Assembly: GCA_035771175.1 (NCBI GenBank)
Contig: CM069593.1
Span: 45,417,054-45,481,053 of the forward strand
Source of the DNA: Paratinospora sagittata
Taxonomy: Eukaryota; Streptophyta; Magnoliopsida; Ranunculales; Menispermaceae
Length of the DNA stretch: 64,000 nucleotides
Direction of reading: 5' to 3'
A program made the position numbers and the translations under genes. Positions 51,607 to 62,356 of the stretch are shown here, piece after piece (positions within the stretch are counted from its first letter, which is position 1; each line of letters starts with the position of its first letter). Below the pieces are notes generated by a model, which worked only from the letters and a program-made list of their open reading frames with translations, did no database searches and was not told the DNA's origin.

Positions 51607-52897
51607 GTATGTAGCTCATTAAAATTTTCGAACTCTAAAGTTCACTGATTCATAATACTGCTGGAATCCCATAACCATAATCTTACATTAGAAAGCAAAA
51701 AATTCTCAGTTATGCAAAGATATGCCTCAACTCTCATCTCTAAATATATATCTCTTTGTCTAACAATTCAATCTAGTTCTTGACTTAATCAAGGTTAGAG
51801 TTAAAGAGACAGCCAAAGGTTTGCCTAGGAGTAACCTTTATAGAAAAGTCCAACATTTTATGACTAAGAGTATCTTCAATGTTATCTGAATTGTAAAAAG
51901 AACAAGTATCACATAGGATAAATAAACATTGAGTTAAAATAGACTTTTTCAATGTAACTATCATCATTCACTATCAAGCTGAGGAGGCAAAAAACTGTTA
52001 ACCATTCAATTTATGCCATGTAAGAAATAAATCTCTTGACATTGTGTATTTTAAATGAAAGCATTGGAGAACATTTTTTAACTTGACTGTCTATCAAGTA
52101 ATATTTTATATCATGTAGGAAGCAAATTCCTTGACATTGATGATATGACATTTTTTTTTTAAATACAATTCATATGAGCATTAGAGATGTAAGGAGGCAA
52201 ACTACAAAAATTTTGGCAATTAGCATCTTGGTTTCAAAACTCAGTGATGCAAAACAAGATAGGGTTCATCTTAGGTGCCACTTTTGAGGATAAATACACA
52301 CCATTAGAACACATATGATTGCTACGTTGGTGATTCAATAAGTTATTTAATTGATTAATATTGTTTCCCTTGAAGCTACAAATTGAGTAGCACCCACGCA
52401 AAAGCAAGATAAAGTAACGAGGGAAAGCTACTTGAGGGAAACACCAACAATATTAAAAGCTCCCCTCAGCCAAAAAATGAATAATAATAATAATAATTAT
52501 AAAGTAGAACTAGATTTCACAAACCCAATATATGCAACTTAAACCCAAATTTGGAGACCATAAATGATAATTGATACAAGTTCAAAAATCTTATATAGGC
52601 TTTTTTATCAAATAGAATCTTATCTAGTTGGGACCCATGATCAAGAAAGTGAGCACAATGACAAAGGACATGAGGGGTTCGGATGAGGATCATGCGAACT
52701 AACTATCATGGTCTCACTCACACTTTTATTAGGGGAGGGAAAGCTCCCATTATTTACAAGGAGAGAGAATCGAGCTTCCGACTTCGAGTGAAAGAGTTCG
52801 GATGCACACGGCTCCAACGATGTTTGCTCTATCATCATGGGTTATGACAACCTAAATGTGTCACATCTGTGTGCCTTGATTCCTACAATTCTATTTG
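51067..52897. other. Intergenic DNA after SAUR
   Basis: The first 250 bases are the likely 3' untranslated region. An AC run joined to an AT run lies at about 51575-51606. The sequence is AT-rich with no supported gene. The frames at 51237-51452 (+) and 52641-52838 (-) have no recognised product. Confidence 0.55.
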
Positions 52898-53292
52898 TGT
52901 TGTAAACTGAATCGGAATAATAAAAAAATGCTCAAAGAAAAATACTAGATTTCATTTTCCATCTTCTATCATTTCTACAACTCATTTCTTTATCTTTTCT
53001 CCATTCCTCTTTCTCTGCAACTTCTCTTCATGATCTCTCCCATATTTATAGGGAGAGATTTACATCAAAAGATCACCAACTTACATGATGAGTAGTTATA
53101 CTCTCACATGAGGGGTAACTATGCTCATACATGATTCATGTGGGATACGTATAAATACGTATTTATACAACTTAGATATATGTACCATTTGAATACATAT
53201 ACTATTTGGATACATATACCGCTTGGATATCATACTGCTTGAGATATATAGTACATGTAATTACTATTTGGATATTCAACATATTTACAATA
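52898..53292 (-). mobile_element. 3' LTR of a copia-type non-autonomous element
   Basis: This 395-base segment matches 56475-56873 closely (TGTTGTAAACTGAAT at one end, CATATTTACAA at the other). On the minus strand it is preceded by CAAAGGGGGGTA (53302-53291), a polypurine tract. Minus-strand orientation follows from this and from the primer-binding site at the other LTR. Repeats of GGATACATATAC-type units occur inside. Confidence 0.8.
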
Positions 53293-54304
53293 CCCCCCTT
53301 TGAATATCCATCATTGTAGAATATGTCTCATTAAAACCTTACTAGAGAAAAATTCAGTGGAAAAAAGTCTAGTGAAGGAAAAAGAATACAATATTCTATT
53401 GGAGTCTTATATTATTAGGACTGCCTCGTTAAAAACCTTCGCTAGAAAAATCTAGTGGGACAAAACCATAGCGAAAGAAAAAAAGTACAGTGCATTAAAA
53501 AATAACTCTCTTTTAATTCTCCCCCTCAAGATGACATGGGGGAATTGAGTTTTGTTTCTTTGCCTGAAATATCTTTGAGTTGATGCATCTCAATATTGTA
53601 TATAATCTTCTTTGTAATTGACAATACTTTGATAAATAAGTTGCTCGATATCTATCCTTTAAGATATCTTTAAAATCAACCAAGATCTTCTGGATCTACA
53701 GGCACGTTGTAAAAATGTCATTGTTTTGCTTCATTTTTACAACATCATATTTGTTCTTCTGGAGCTATAAATATATTTTCAATTCAACCTCTTTTTCTTT
53801 ATTGAGGCCTGATAGATTAATTATATGTTAGGTACATCACAAATTCTTTTTATTCCATACCTAAAGCAAACACATAACTAAACATTTATCTTATGTTACG
53901 ATAGAATTACTCCACTTCTAATGGAACAAAATAGATTTATTTCAAATCTATGGTTATAGCCATATTCCAAATTGTAACCATCATAGTTCTTATAATAATT
54001 TTAATTGTGGCCTTTGTCATATTCATTTTCTCATTCATGATCATGGTCTTTGTTATAGGTCATATTCATGATCATTAAAGTAGCATTCACTTCGGAGAAT
54101 AATATAAAATTTAAGTGGATGAGCATAGTGATTTTCATCACAATTTTTTTTGAGAATATTTTAATAGTCTTTGTATTGCTACTTCATGAGCACATGCGAG
54201 ATAATTTATCTTCTCAAATATATCTTTTTCAAATATATAATTTATCTCATAAAACTTTAACATTACAACATTAGGTACAATTAGTCATTTGGTCATAATA
54301 AACT

Positions 54305-55671
54305 TGTAATACCCCTGGTTTAGACGGAAAAAAAGAATATTGGAAGTTCGGGCATTCCTTTTCCTATATAAGGAACCTCTCCCTCCCCCCAATTCATTTC
54401 TCACACCAACTCTTTTATCTCTCTCTTGTTCTCTTTGTGATTTCTCTCTTCTCTTTTTGAGACTCTGTTTGTGGTGCAACACGGTTCTGGTCAGGAGAAA
54501 GTGCTAGTTCTAGAAGGAGATTTTATTTGAAGGTGGAAAACGAAACATAGGTTTGCATGTCTTATGACTTTTATTAAAGTTTACATTTATTTATCATTAT
54601 GTCTACTATTCATTTACACTACATTATTGTGTATAATGTTCATACTTGTCATACTTATGCTTGTATACTTGGAGTCCATGTATTACACTGTTACTACGCC
54701 GGATTAGTGGTTAATCTGACTCAACCAGACTTTGTCTTGTCCTCAGTAGCTTTGAGTAGTGAACGGGAGACAGTTTGCTACTCTAGAAAATTGGTATTTA
54801 AGCGGACCTTGTGTACCACCTCTCAACTGGAGACTTGTCTTGTTGGTCTTATTTGAAAGCTATTAGCTTGTACAATTGATACTGACCTGATAAGAATCAC
54901 CAGACGCTGCCAAATCATGTCTAATGTTAGTAAAGACCGAACCTGCTCATGCATTGACATCATATATAAGCACCACCTAGGGACGTAAGTGGTTCATGAT
55001 CCACAAAATAGTTAGAAGCAATGCTCATTATTCTTGATATTTCCCTAGAGAGGGACATACAATGAGAACCTGAGATTTCTTGGGGATGGACATCTGTACT
55101 TGAATCTAGGGCGACGACCTTGGGGAGAGACGTACAATGAGAACCTGAGTTTACCTAGGGATGGACATCTGTACGTGAACTCAGGGCGACGTACAATCAT
55201 GGAACCATTATGAGACGGTGTCATGCATACATACATATTGTACTGATTATGATGTTATGTTGTGTATATGTGATATCTGATTATGAAGTTTCCTTTATTA
55301 ATTGTCATATTCACCAACTAGTTTACCCACTGGGCAATAGCTCACATCGTTGTTATCCAATTTTTTTACAGGAGTTTAGGGTGGACTGGGTGGAGGTTTT
55401 TGAGCCCACATTTTGTAACCCTTGTTAATTATAGGGAGATTTTGGGAGGATGTTCCCTTAATCATATTTTGTACAAAAATACATTCTGAAATTAATAAAA
55501 TCATATTTGTACTCAATTGTGTACGTGCACACTCGGTTATTGTTATAATGCATTCACGCCCCGCCTATGAGTGTTTCAGGTCCGTATGATTGCAACATTG
55601 CAACTTCAGGTGCAATTAATTGTGATGAACCTTTAAATAAAAGGTTATGAGTTTTTGTCACGAGATGTCCA
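54305..55671 (+). mobile_element. Nested LTR within the copia-type element
   Basis: It starts TGTAATACCCCTGGTTTA, shared with the LTR fragment at 31333. A CTATATAAGG TATA motif lies near 54363, with CTCACACCAACTC after it. Two degenerate copies of AGAGGGACATACAATGAGAA, partly GGGATGGACATCTGTAC lie at 55050-55190. The right end is uncertain. A possible 6-base target duplication TAAACT (54299-54304 and 55672-55677) places it at CA in 55670-55671, but sequence in the style of the host element may resume from about 55590. Confidence 0.6.
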
Positions 55672-56071
55672 TAAACTTCAGGTTATGTTATCTTGTCCAT
55701 AGTTCAAAATGTTAAATATTCAAAAGTAATTAAATAATCGAAATAACCAATTAATCATAAATAATTATTCAACAATAAAAGAAAATGTAAAAGAAAAAAG
55801 TTAGTATAATAATGCATCATAATAAAAGAAAAAGTTAATATTAGTGTCAATGTTAGTATAATAATGTATCACAATAAAATAAAATGTTAGTGTCAACGTT
55901 AATGTTAATAATGCATCATAATAAAATAAAATGTTAGTGTTAATATATTATATTAGCTTCAGGCTAATTTACAAATCCACAAATATGTAGGTCCCGTAGA
56001 CAAAACTCATGTGATTTCATATGAAAATTCATAATGATATTAGAGTATATAAATTATATGTTACATTAGAT

Positions 56072-56229
56072 GTTAGAGAAATAAATAAATAAATGAAATT
56101 ATAACATAAATTCTAGTTATGAAAAATATAGCTTTTGGCTAAAAAATTATGTTAGAGAAATAAATAAATAAATGAAATTATAACATAAATTCTAGTTATG
56201 AAAAATATAGCTTTTGGCTAAAAAATTAT
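56072..56229. repeat. 79-bp tandem duplication
   Basis: GTTAGAGAAATAAATAAATA at 56072 recurs at 56151, and the two copies are nearly identical through GCTTTTGGCTAAAAAATTAT. It lies in the internal region of the copia-type element. Confidence 0.85.
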
Positions 56230-56460
56230 TTCTTAATATATAACTTCAAGCTATAAATTCTTCTACATACGTAAACAAAAATATCAATATAGCTTTATGC
56301 TATATAAGTTTCTCTACATAGCTTTAGGCTATAAAATAAAAATAAAAATAAAAATTGCAATGTAACTGAAAATACATTAAATAAATGAATATGATAAAAA
56401 TTCATGAAATTTTAGCTCAATATACCTTTTATGATTGAAATCCTTGATTGAGCAGAGCCT

Positions 56461-56472
56461 TCGTGCTGATAA
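56461..56472 (-). other. Copia-type primer-binding site
   Basis: TTATCAGCACGA on the minus strand, two to three bases after the 5' LTR end (ACAACA|CG). This motif is used by a group of plant copia elements. It fixes the element orientation as minus. Confidence 0.7.
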
Positions 56473-56474
56473 CG

Positions 56475-56873
56475 TGTTGTAAACTGAATTAGAATAATAA
56501 AAAAATGTTCAAAGAAAAATGCTAGATTTAATTCTCCATTTTCTATCATTTCTCTAACAATTCTACAACTCATTGCTTCATCTTTTCTCCGTTCCTCTTT
56601 CTCTTCTCATTTTCTCTACAACTTTTCTTCATGATCTCTCTTATATTTATAGAGAGAGATTTACATCAAAAGATTACCAACTCACATGATGGGTAACTAT
56701 GCTCCCACATGATTCATACATATGTATTTATACAATTTAGATACATGTACCACTTCAATACATATACTATTTGAATACATATACTACTTGAATATCATTC
56801 TGATTGAGATATATATATATATATATATATATAGTACACGTAATTACTATTTGAATATTCAATATATTTACAA
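56475..56873 (-). mobile_element. 5' LTR of the copia-type element
   Basis: It pairs with 52898-53292 and differs by scattered changes, an insertion of CTCTAACAATT-type sequence and an expanded AT run at about 56808-56832. Flanks are ATTTG (52893-52897) and ATTTA (56876-56880), four of five matching a target duplication if the LTR ends TTTACAACA at 56875. Confidence 0.75.
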
Positions 56874-56875
56874 CA

Positions 56876-59378
56876 ATTTAAATATTTTTAGTGGTTTACC
56901 TGTACTCTTAGAAAAGCCAGCAACAAATTGGGCTTTTTAGTGGACTAATTTTAATGGAAGCCTATTAATTGAGCCCAACCCATTAGGCTTGCAAAATTTA
57001 TATCTCCAATTTCAAAATATAAGACCACCATTTTCAAGCCCAAATTTGAGATAATCTTTACTTTTTTTTTCTTTTTTTTTTGAACAATTACTTTGTTCCT
57101 GCAATTATAATTTAAGAAGCAAAAATTATTTAAAAAAAGTCAAGAAAAATACGAAGCAGAATTAAAATATTCAAACTAAAAAAGAAAATTCCGAAGTTTC
57201 TATGCCAATGATGTAATTTTAATTTTCAAATATTTTATAATTAAAATAGGAATAAAATTGAATGATTCAAATTTTCTAGATAAAATGTTGTAATATGAAT
57301 TTAAAATTTAAGTCAAATATAGAAGTGACGTCAACTTTTAAAAGGTGTGCCTATTTTAAAAAGTAATGTCCCACCACAAACCCTCTATCCTCTACTCAAT
57401 AATGGCCATCACTTTCTTACCTATAATCCTCACATTTTTTTTTTTCACTTTTTTTATAGGAGCAATATTATTTGAACCCCATGTTTTATTTATTTTTTTA
57501 AAAAAGAGAGAATCTAAATAACTTCCATGTACACTTTAGGTTGAACCAAAAAAATAATTATAACAACATGGTACACCATTACATTTAACTGCTCCAACCA
57601 ACAACTGAAAGAATCTAATTTTCTATTAAAAAAAGAAATTAAAATAAAATTATCATTTCGGTGAATCAAATCTCCCCAATCCAATCCGCACCCAAAAATT
57701 TTATCAAAAGAAAAAAAAAAGACCTAAACTATTACCAAATTGTGAATAGAATAAATTTGCTGAACAACACCCATTTTAGAATTCATAGGTTTTTTTTTTG
57801 GGTGTTTTGAGCTTTTGGAGGTGTAACAGAGGAGGCGCGTAACGAGTGATCATGAGTGTAATGTTTTTGCACTTGATCATGAGCGTAATGTTTTTGCACT
57901 TTCTCCCTCCCAATTATGGTAGTGACACTTTCTTCCCCTTCCAATTATGGTAGGAACACTTTCTTCCCCCTTCAATTAATATATTTGTTTATCTACTGCA
58001 CTTCTTGTGTCCTTTTTAATAGGGAAGATTACTCAAGCAAATTCTTTTCACCCGCCAAGCAAGTGATCTAAATAAAAGCATCTTATAAATGTTGTTTGTT
58101 TCCTTTCCTTTAACGAATAATGTGCTTACATTTAATTTAAAAATGAAAGATACATATCCAAAATGAATTGATTAAACTATCAAACATTTTCCACTTTATA
58201 AAAGGTGTTTGATCTTTTTCCTCTACCGAATAGTTAATGTTCTTACATTCAATTTATAAAATAAAGATACATGTGCAGAATGAATGGATTATTCTCATGG
58301 CGTTCAATTTTGTAGATGCTTTTAGAAGCTAAAACTGTAGTAAAGAAAAAGAGAAATTAGAAGGTAACCTCCAACATGAGTAAAGATGAGAGGAAAAAAA
58401 AAAGCCTCATGGGTAAATATGAAGGAGCACAACTCATGGGTAAAAGATAAAAATTGTCAAAGAGAAGAAAATCGAAATTCTTTATAAAGGAAAGAAAACC
58501 CAATTAAAAAAAGAGATTAAATTCATACCAGCTATAGCTATTTCACGTCAAACATTAGAGACATGCATATTCAATCAAAAAAAATTTAACAAGAAAACAA
58601 AATGATTTATAAAGGAAAGAGAACCAGTGACCTTAGGAAGAAGTATAGATTTGATAAAAACCAAAAAAAATGAGACCCAAAGAGCATGATCCAACAACTA
58701 AGATATCTCATCATGATAATTAGTTCAGTTCTGAACTAAATCATCAGAAACTTTATCCAGTAAATCAAATGAAATAATCTCCAGATAAAAATTGTCAAAG
58801 AGAAGAAAATCGAAATTCTTTACAGAGGAAAGAAACCCAATAAAAAAAAGAGATTAAATTTAAACTAGTTATAGCTATTTCACATCAAGCATTAACAAAA
58901 ATAATTAACAAAAAAAAACAAAATAATTTACAAAGGAAAGAGAACCAATGACCGTAGGAAGAAGTATAGATCTGATAAAAAACAAAAAGAAATGAGACCC
59001 ACAGAGCATGATCCAATAACTAAGATGTCCCATCATGATAATTAGTTCAGTTCTGAACTAAATCATCAGAAACTTTATTCAGTAAACCAAATGAAATAAT
59101 CTCAAAAAATAAGAAATAAAAACAAAGAAATACCCAGAAAAATTTAATCTGAAAGAAACTAATAAACTCCAATAGAAAAGAAAGATCAGACAAAATGAGT
59201 ACCACAACAAATAATTCAAAGATATGTTTTTTCCTTATTAATTGTAATGTAACAAATATGGTATCACTTTATATGTCTTGGCATTTATCAAATATATAAA
59301 TTTAAATATATTATTGAAGTATTGGGTTGATGGTTAATTATATCTTCTTAATTTTCATTGTATTTTTCAAGTCACCAC
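56876..59378. other. Intergenic DNA with tandem duplications
   Basis: No gene is visible. At 57848-57975 the phrase GATCATGAGTGTAATGTTTT occurs twice and CCAATTATGGTAGTGACACT occurs in about three degenerate copies. A larger 348-base duplication is listed separately. Other parts are AT-rich. Confidence 0.55.
58445..59104. repeat. 348-bp tandem duplication
   Basis: AGATAAAAATTGTCAAAGAG at 58445 recurs at 58793. The copies share GAGCATGATCCAA, TAATTAGTTCAGTTCTGAAC and AAATGAAATAATCTC, with about 10 percent change and small gaps, so the duplication is old. Each copy contains TTCAGTTCTGAACTAA, which includes a short palindrome. No coding content. Confidence 0.8.
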
Positions 59379-59500
59379 TGCCACGACGCCCCTGACGTAG
59401 GCTGACGTCATGACCAGCACAATGTATTATATACTGTACATACTCATATACAGTATACAATACATTGTTAGCCTTAACTGACATTCACAAAAATTCTTTG
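59379..59500 (-). mobile_element. Inverted terminal fragment of a gypsy LTR
   Basis: It is the reverse complement of about the last 120 bases of the LTR at 61238-62339, ending at the same LTR terminus. It holds a near-perfect hairpin: ACAATGTATTATATACTGTA at 59419-59438 and TACAGTATACAATACATTGT at 59449-59468, 19 of 20 bases pairing around a 10-base loop. It joins head-on to a plus-strand piece of the same LTR family. Confidence 0.8.
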
Positions 59501-59504
59501 TTCA

Positions 59505-59905
59505 AATAATGCATGTGTTGAATAAGTGTTTGAAATGATTTTAAATGTCACATTTCTCTAAATGTATATAATTGTCATCTCAAGAACTATATTCACTGAG
59601 CTGTTGTTTGCTCACCCCATTTCCTCCAATATTTCAGGTATTGAGTCGAAGGGAAAAGGAAAAATTCGTGAGTGATAATCACGTGAGCCTTCGTCTGGTA
59701 TGTGTATGTATGCTTGGAGGAAATAGATTATATTTTTATTATTTTGATATGTATAATTATCACATACTATATATATGTAATATCACCTAGATGGGTTGTG
59801 TGGTAATATTATATAATGTTTGAGATGATTAAATGAGATGATCATAGATATTTATCAGGTGAGAATTTAATTTGTGGAATGAATAGAATGAGTGTGAGAG
59901 AGATG

Positions 59906-59947
<42 letters not shown>

Positions 59948-59958
59948 ATTTGATTTGA
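59505..59958 (+). mobile_element. Plus-strand internal part of a gypsy LTR
   Basis: It matches about 61775-62210 of the full LTR (ATGCATGTGTTGAATAAGTG, GTATTGAGTCGAAGGGAAAA, ATCACCTAGATGGGTTGTGT). An AT run of about 19 units lies at 59908-59944. Its U5 end is missing: at GATTTGATTTGTGGT the sequence passes straight into pol remnants, so a deletion removed the LTR end, gag and most of pol. Confidence 0.85.
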
Positions 59959-59959
59959 T

Positions 59960-61225
59960 TTGTGGTAATTTGAACAGAAAGAAACTGAATATGAGGTAAT
60001 AAATGTGGCAAGAATTCCCGAAGGATTTGATTTTATAGTGAATTATTATCCTGGGAAAGGCCAATATGTTGCTGAGGTATTGAGCAGGAAATAGGCTGAA
60101 ACTGAATGAGTATCTATCAGTTAGCCATAAATGGAGATTGTTTGTGAGTGAGAGTTACAGTTATGAGTGTACTCTCTATTACTCCATGTGTTGATATTTG
60201 TGCTCGAATGCATGTTCAGCTGATTGATACTTATATTCAGAGAGTAAAATTTATGATGAGACGAGTATGATATCAGTATGAAAGATTATGAAATTGATAA
60301 TATGGATTGTGTTACATGAAGATGGGATTCAAATGGTATCTTATGGGTTATGGGTAGATATGATACCATCTGGATGACCATCGATGGATTAATAAGTCTA
60401 TACATTCTTCCAATGAACACCATAATTCTATTGATAGACTGAGCATATTGTATATGTGTGAGATAAGGAGATTTGATGGGAGTACTCAGATATTTGTCAT
60501 GTCGGAGTAAGATCCGAAGATTTTGTCGAGATCTGATATATGATGCAAACTCGATTTGGTACTCATCTCCTTCTCAGTGTGATATTTTATTCTCAGACTG
60601 GCTGACAGATTGAGAGAGTTGCTTTGATGCTTGCGCGCATGCTCAGGTCTAGTATACTTGAATTTTGGTGGAAGTTGGAAGGAATATCTTATTTGTATAA
60701 ACTTATGTGTATAAGGATAATAATATAATGATGGCACTTTAAAGGTTTTATAATAAGCCTTATAAATCTCTAACTTGTTGATTTGAACGTATGGAGTTAT
60801 TGTTATTAGTGCCAGAGGATATTATTAAATACACAAGGTTGGTATATAGGCCTTGAAATTTATTGTGGCTGACTCAGTTTTGTTTACCATAGAAAGGCCA
60901 AATGAGATGTGGGATAAAAGAACAGCGTACACCGCAATCTGTTGGACCATTTGAGATCCTAGATAGGATAGGTCCATTGGCTTACCGATTTGCTCTACTG
61001 TCACCGTTGATAGGTGTCTATACTATTTTCTATATAGTGATGTTGAGGAAATATCATTCGAATTCCATATATATTATGGATATAACTCAACTCTAAGTTG
61101 GGAAGGATACCACGTATCAAGAAGAGCAATTATGAGAGCTGAAATATAAAATGCGGGAGTAGCTGGGATCGAGTATCACTTGAGGAATATTCCTTGATTC
61201 TAAATTTCGAGGACGAAATTCTTTA
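59960..61225 (+). pseudogene. Decayed gypsy RNase H end, integrase and chromodomain tail
   Basis: The end of RNase H is readable at about 60024-60093 (GFDFIVNYYPGKGQYVAEVL, then SRK and a stop). Integrase core fragments follow near 60350-60620 (HS-PMNT, ANSIWYSSPSQCDILFSDWL) with many stops. The C-terminal region at 60902-61096 is clearer: GPFEILDRIGPLAYRFALLS, VYTIFYIVMLRKYHS. A TAA and further stops interrupt the tail before FRGRNSLSWG. Not functional. Confidence 0.8.
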
Positions 61226-61237
61226 AGTTGGGGAGAT
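61225..61237 (+). other. Polypurine tract of the upstream gypsy element
   Basis: AAGTTGGGGAGAT lies directly before the TG of the LTR at 61238, the usual position and form in plant gypsy chromoviruses, where it primes plus-strand DNA synthesis. Confidence 0.75.
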
Positions 61238-62339
61238 TGTAACACCCCGTGCATTTCATCAAGGTATTTAGTTAATATATATGTACACTGAAAAGTATAA
61301 TACATGTATAAGTACCTTTAAGCCATGAGTACATTTATTGTTGCTCGAATATATTGGCTTAGAAACCCCGTGTAACCACGGTGAGTATAGTATCCTTGAT
61401 TTGGTTCTTGTATGACATTATACGCATATAAAATGTTTGATTGTATGCACGTTATATTTATATATAATGCATTGAGTTTTATGGATCATGCAAACTGATT
61501 TTAGCAATTGGAGTTTGTAATGATGTCATTTCGTTAGGAATTAGACCTGGATGAGGTTTTGCGAGTCCTCATTGTCAGTAGGTCTGTCCTAACAAGGGTT
61601 GCGATCCTTGAAATGACTGTGAATTGGGTAATGAGAGGCTGTGGCTACTTTGTAACGACCATACAAGGGTTAGACTTGCTCTCTTGCCTTGAGGAGGAGG
61701 GAGATTGTGCATTGTGTTATTGAAAACTCATGCAATTTATGTTGTTGACATGTATAATATATTCGTTGAATGATGCATGTGTTGAATAAGTGTTTGAAAT
61801 GATTTTAAATGTCATATTTCTCTAAATGTAAATAATTGTCATCTCAAGAACTAAATTCACTAAGCTGTTGTTTGCTCACCCCATTTCCTCTAATATTTTA
61901 GGTATTGAGTCGAAGGGAAAAGGAAAAATCCGTGAGTGATAATTACGTGAGCCTTCGTCTGGTATGTGTATGTATGCTTGGAGGAAATAGATTATATTTT
62001 TGTTATTTTGATATGTATAATTATCACATACTATATATATGTAATATCACCTAGATGGGTTGTGTGGTAATATTATATAATGCTTGGGATGATGAAATGA
62101 GATGATCATAGATATTAATCAGGTGAGAATTTAATTTGTGGAATGAATGGAATGAATGTGAGAGGGATGATCATCTATATATATATATATATTTGATTTG
62201 ATTTGATTTGTGGTATATTACGAATTTTTGTGAATGTCAGTTGAGGCTGACAGTGTATTGTATACTGTATATGGGTGTGTACAGTGTATAATACATTGTG
62301 CCGGTCACGACGTCAGCCTACGTCAGGGGCGTCGTGACA
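61238..62339 (+). mobile_element. Gypsy LTR shared by two elements, 1102 bp
   Basis: It starts TGTAACACCCCGTGC after a polypurine tract and ends GTCGTGACA before a primer-binding site, so it works as the 3' LTR of the left element and the 5' LTR of the right one. Compared with the minus-strand relative at 24788-27238 it lacks about 1.4 kb internally. Its last 90 bases hold a 20-base-arm hairpin (62250-62269 and 62280-62299) and a perfect 9-bp inverted repeat, GTCACGACG and CGTCGTGAC (62304-62312 and 62330-62338), with TGACGT-type words between. Confidence 0.9.
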
Positions 62340-62343
62340 ATAT

Positions 62344-62356
62344 TGGTATCAGAGCC
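62344..62356 (+). other. Gypsy primer-binding site
   Basis: TGGTATCAGAGCC, four bases after the LTR end, complementary to the 3' end of initiator methionine tRNA. This is the standard plant gypsy primer site and proves the plus orientation of the following internal region. Confidence 0.9.

Larger units (their letters stand above)
53293..56474 (-). mobile_element. Non-coding internal region of the copia-type element
   Basis: Between the two LTRs there is no gag, integrase or reverse transcriptase in any frame. Next to the 3' LTR, CCTCGTTAAAAACCTTCGC and AAATCTAGTGGGACAAAACC (plus-strand reading) with an earlier similar copy are usual in the 3' end of some plant copia elements. Near the 5' LTR, CTTTAGGCTATA and GCTTCAGGCTAAT words recur. 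After removal of the nested LTR about 1.8 kb remains, so the element is non-autonomous or deleted. Confidence 0.65.
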
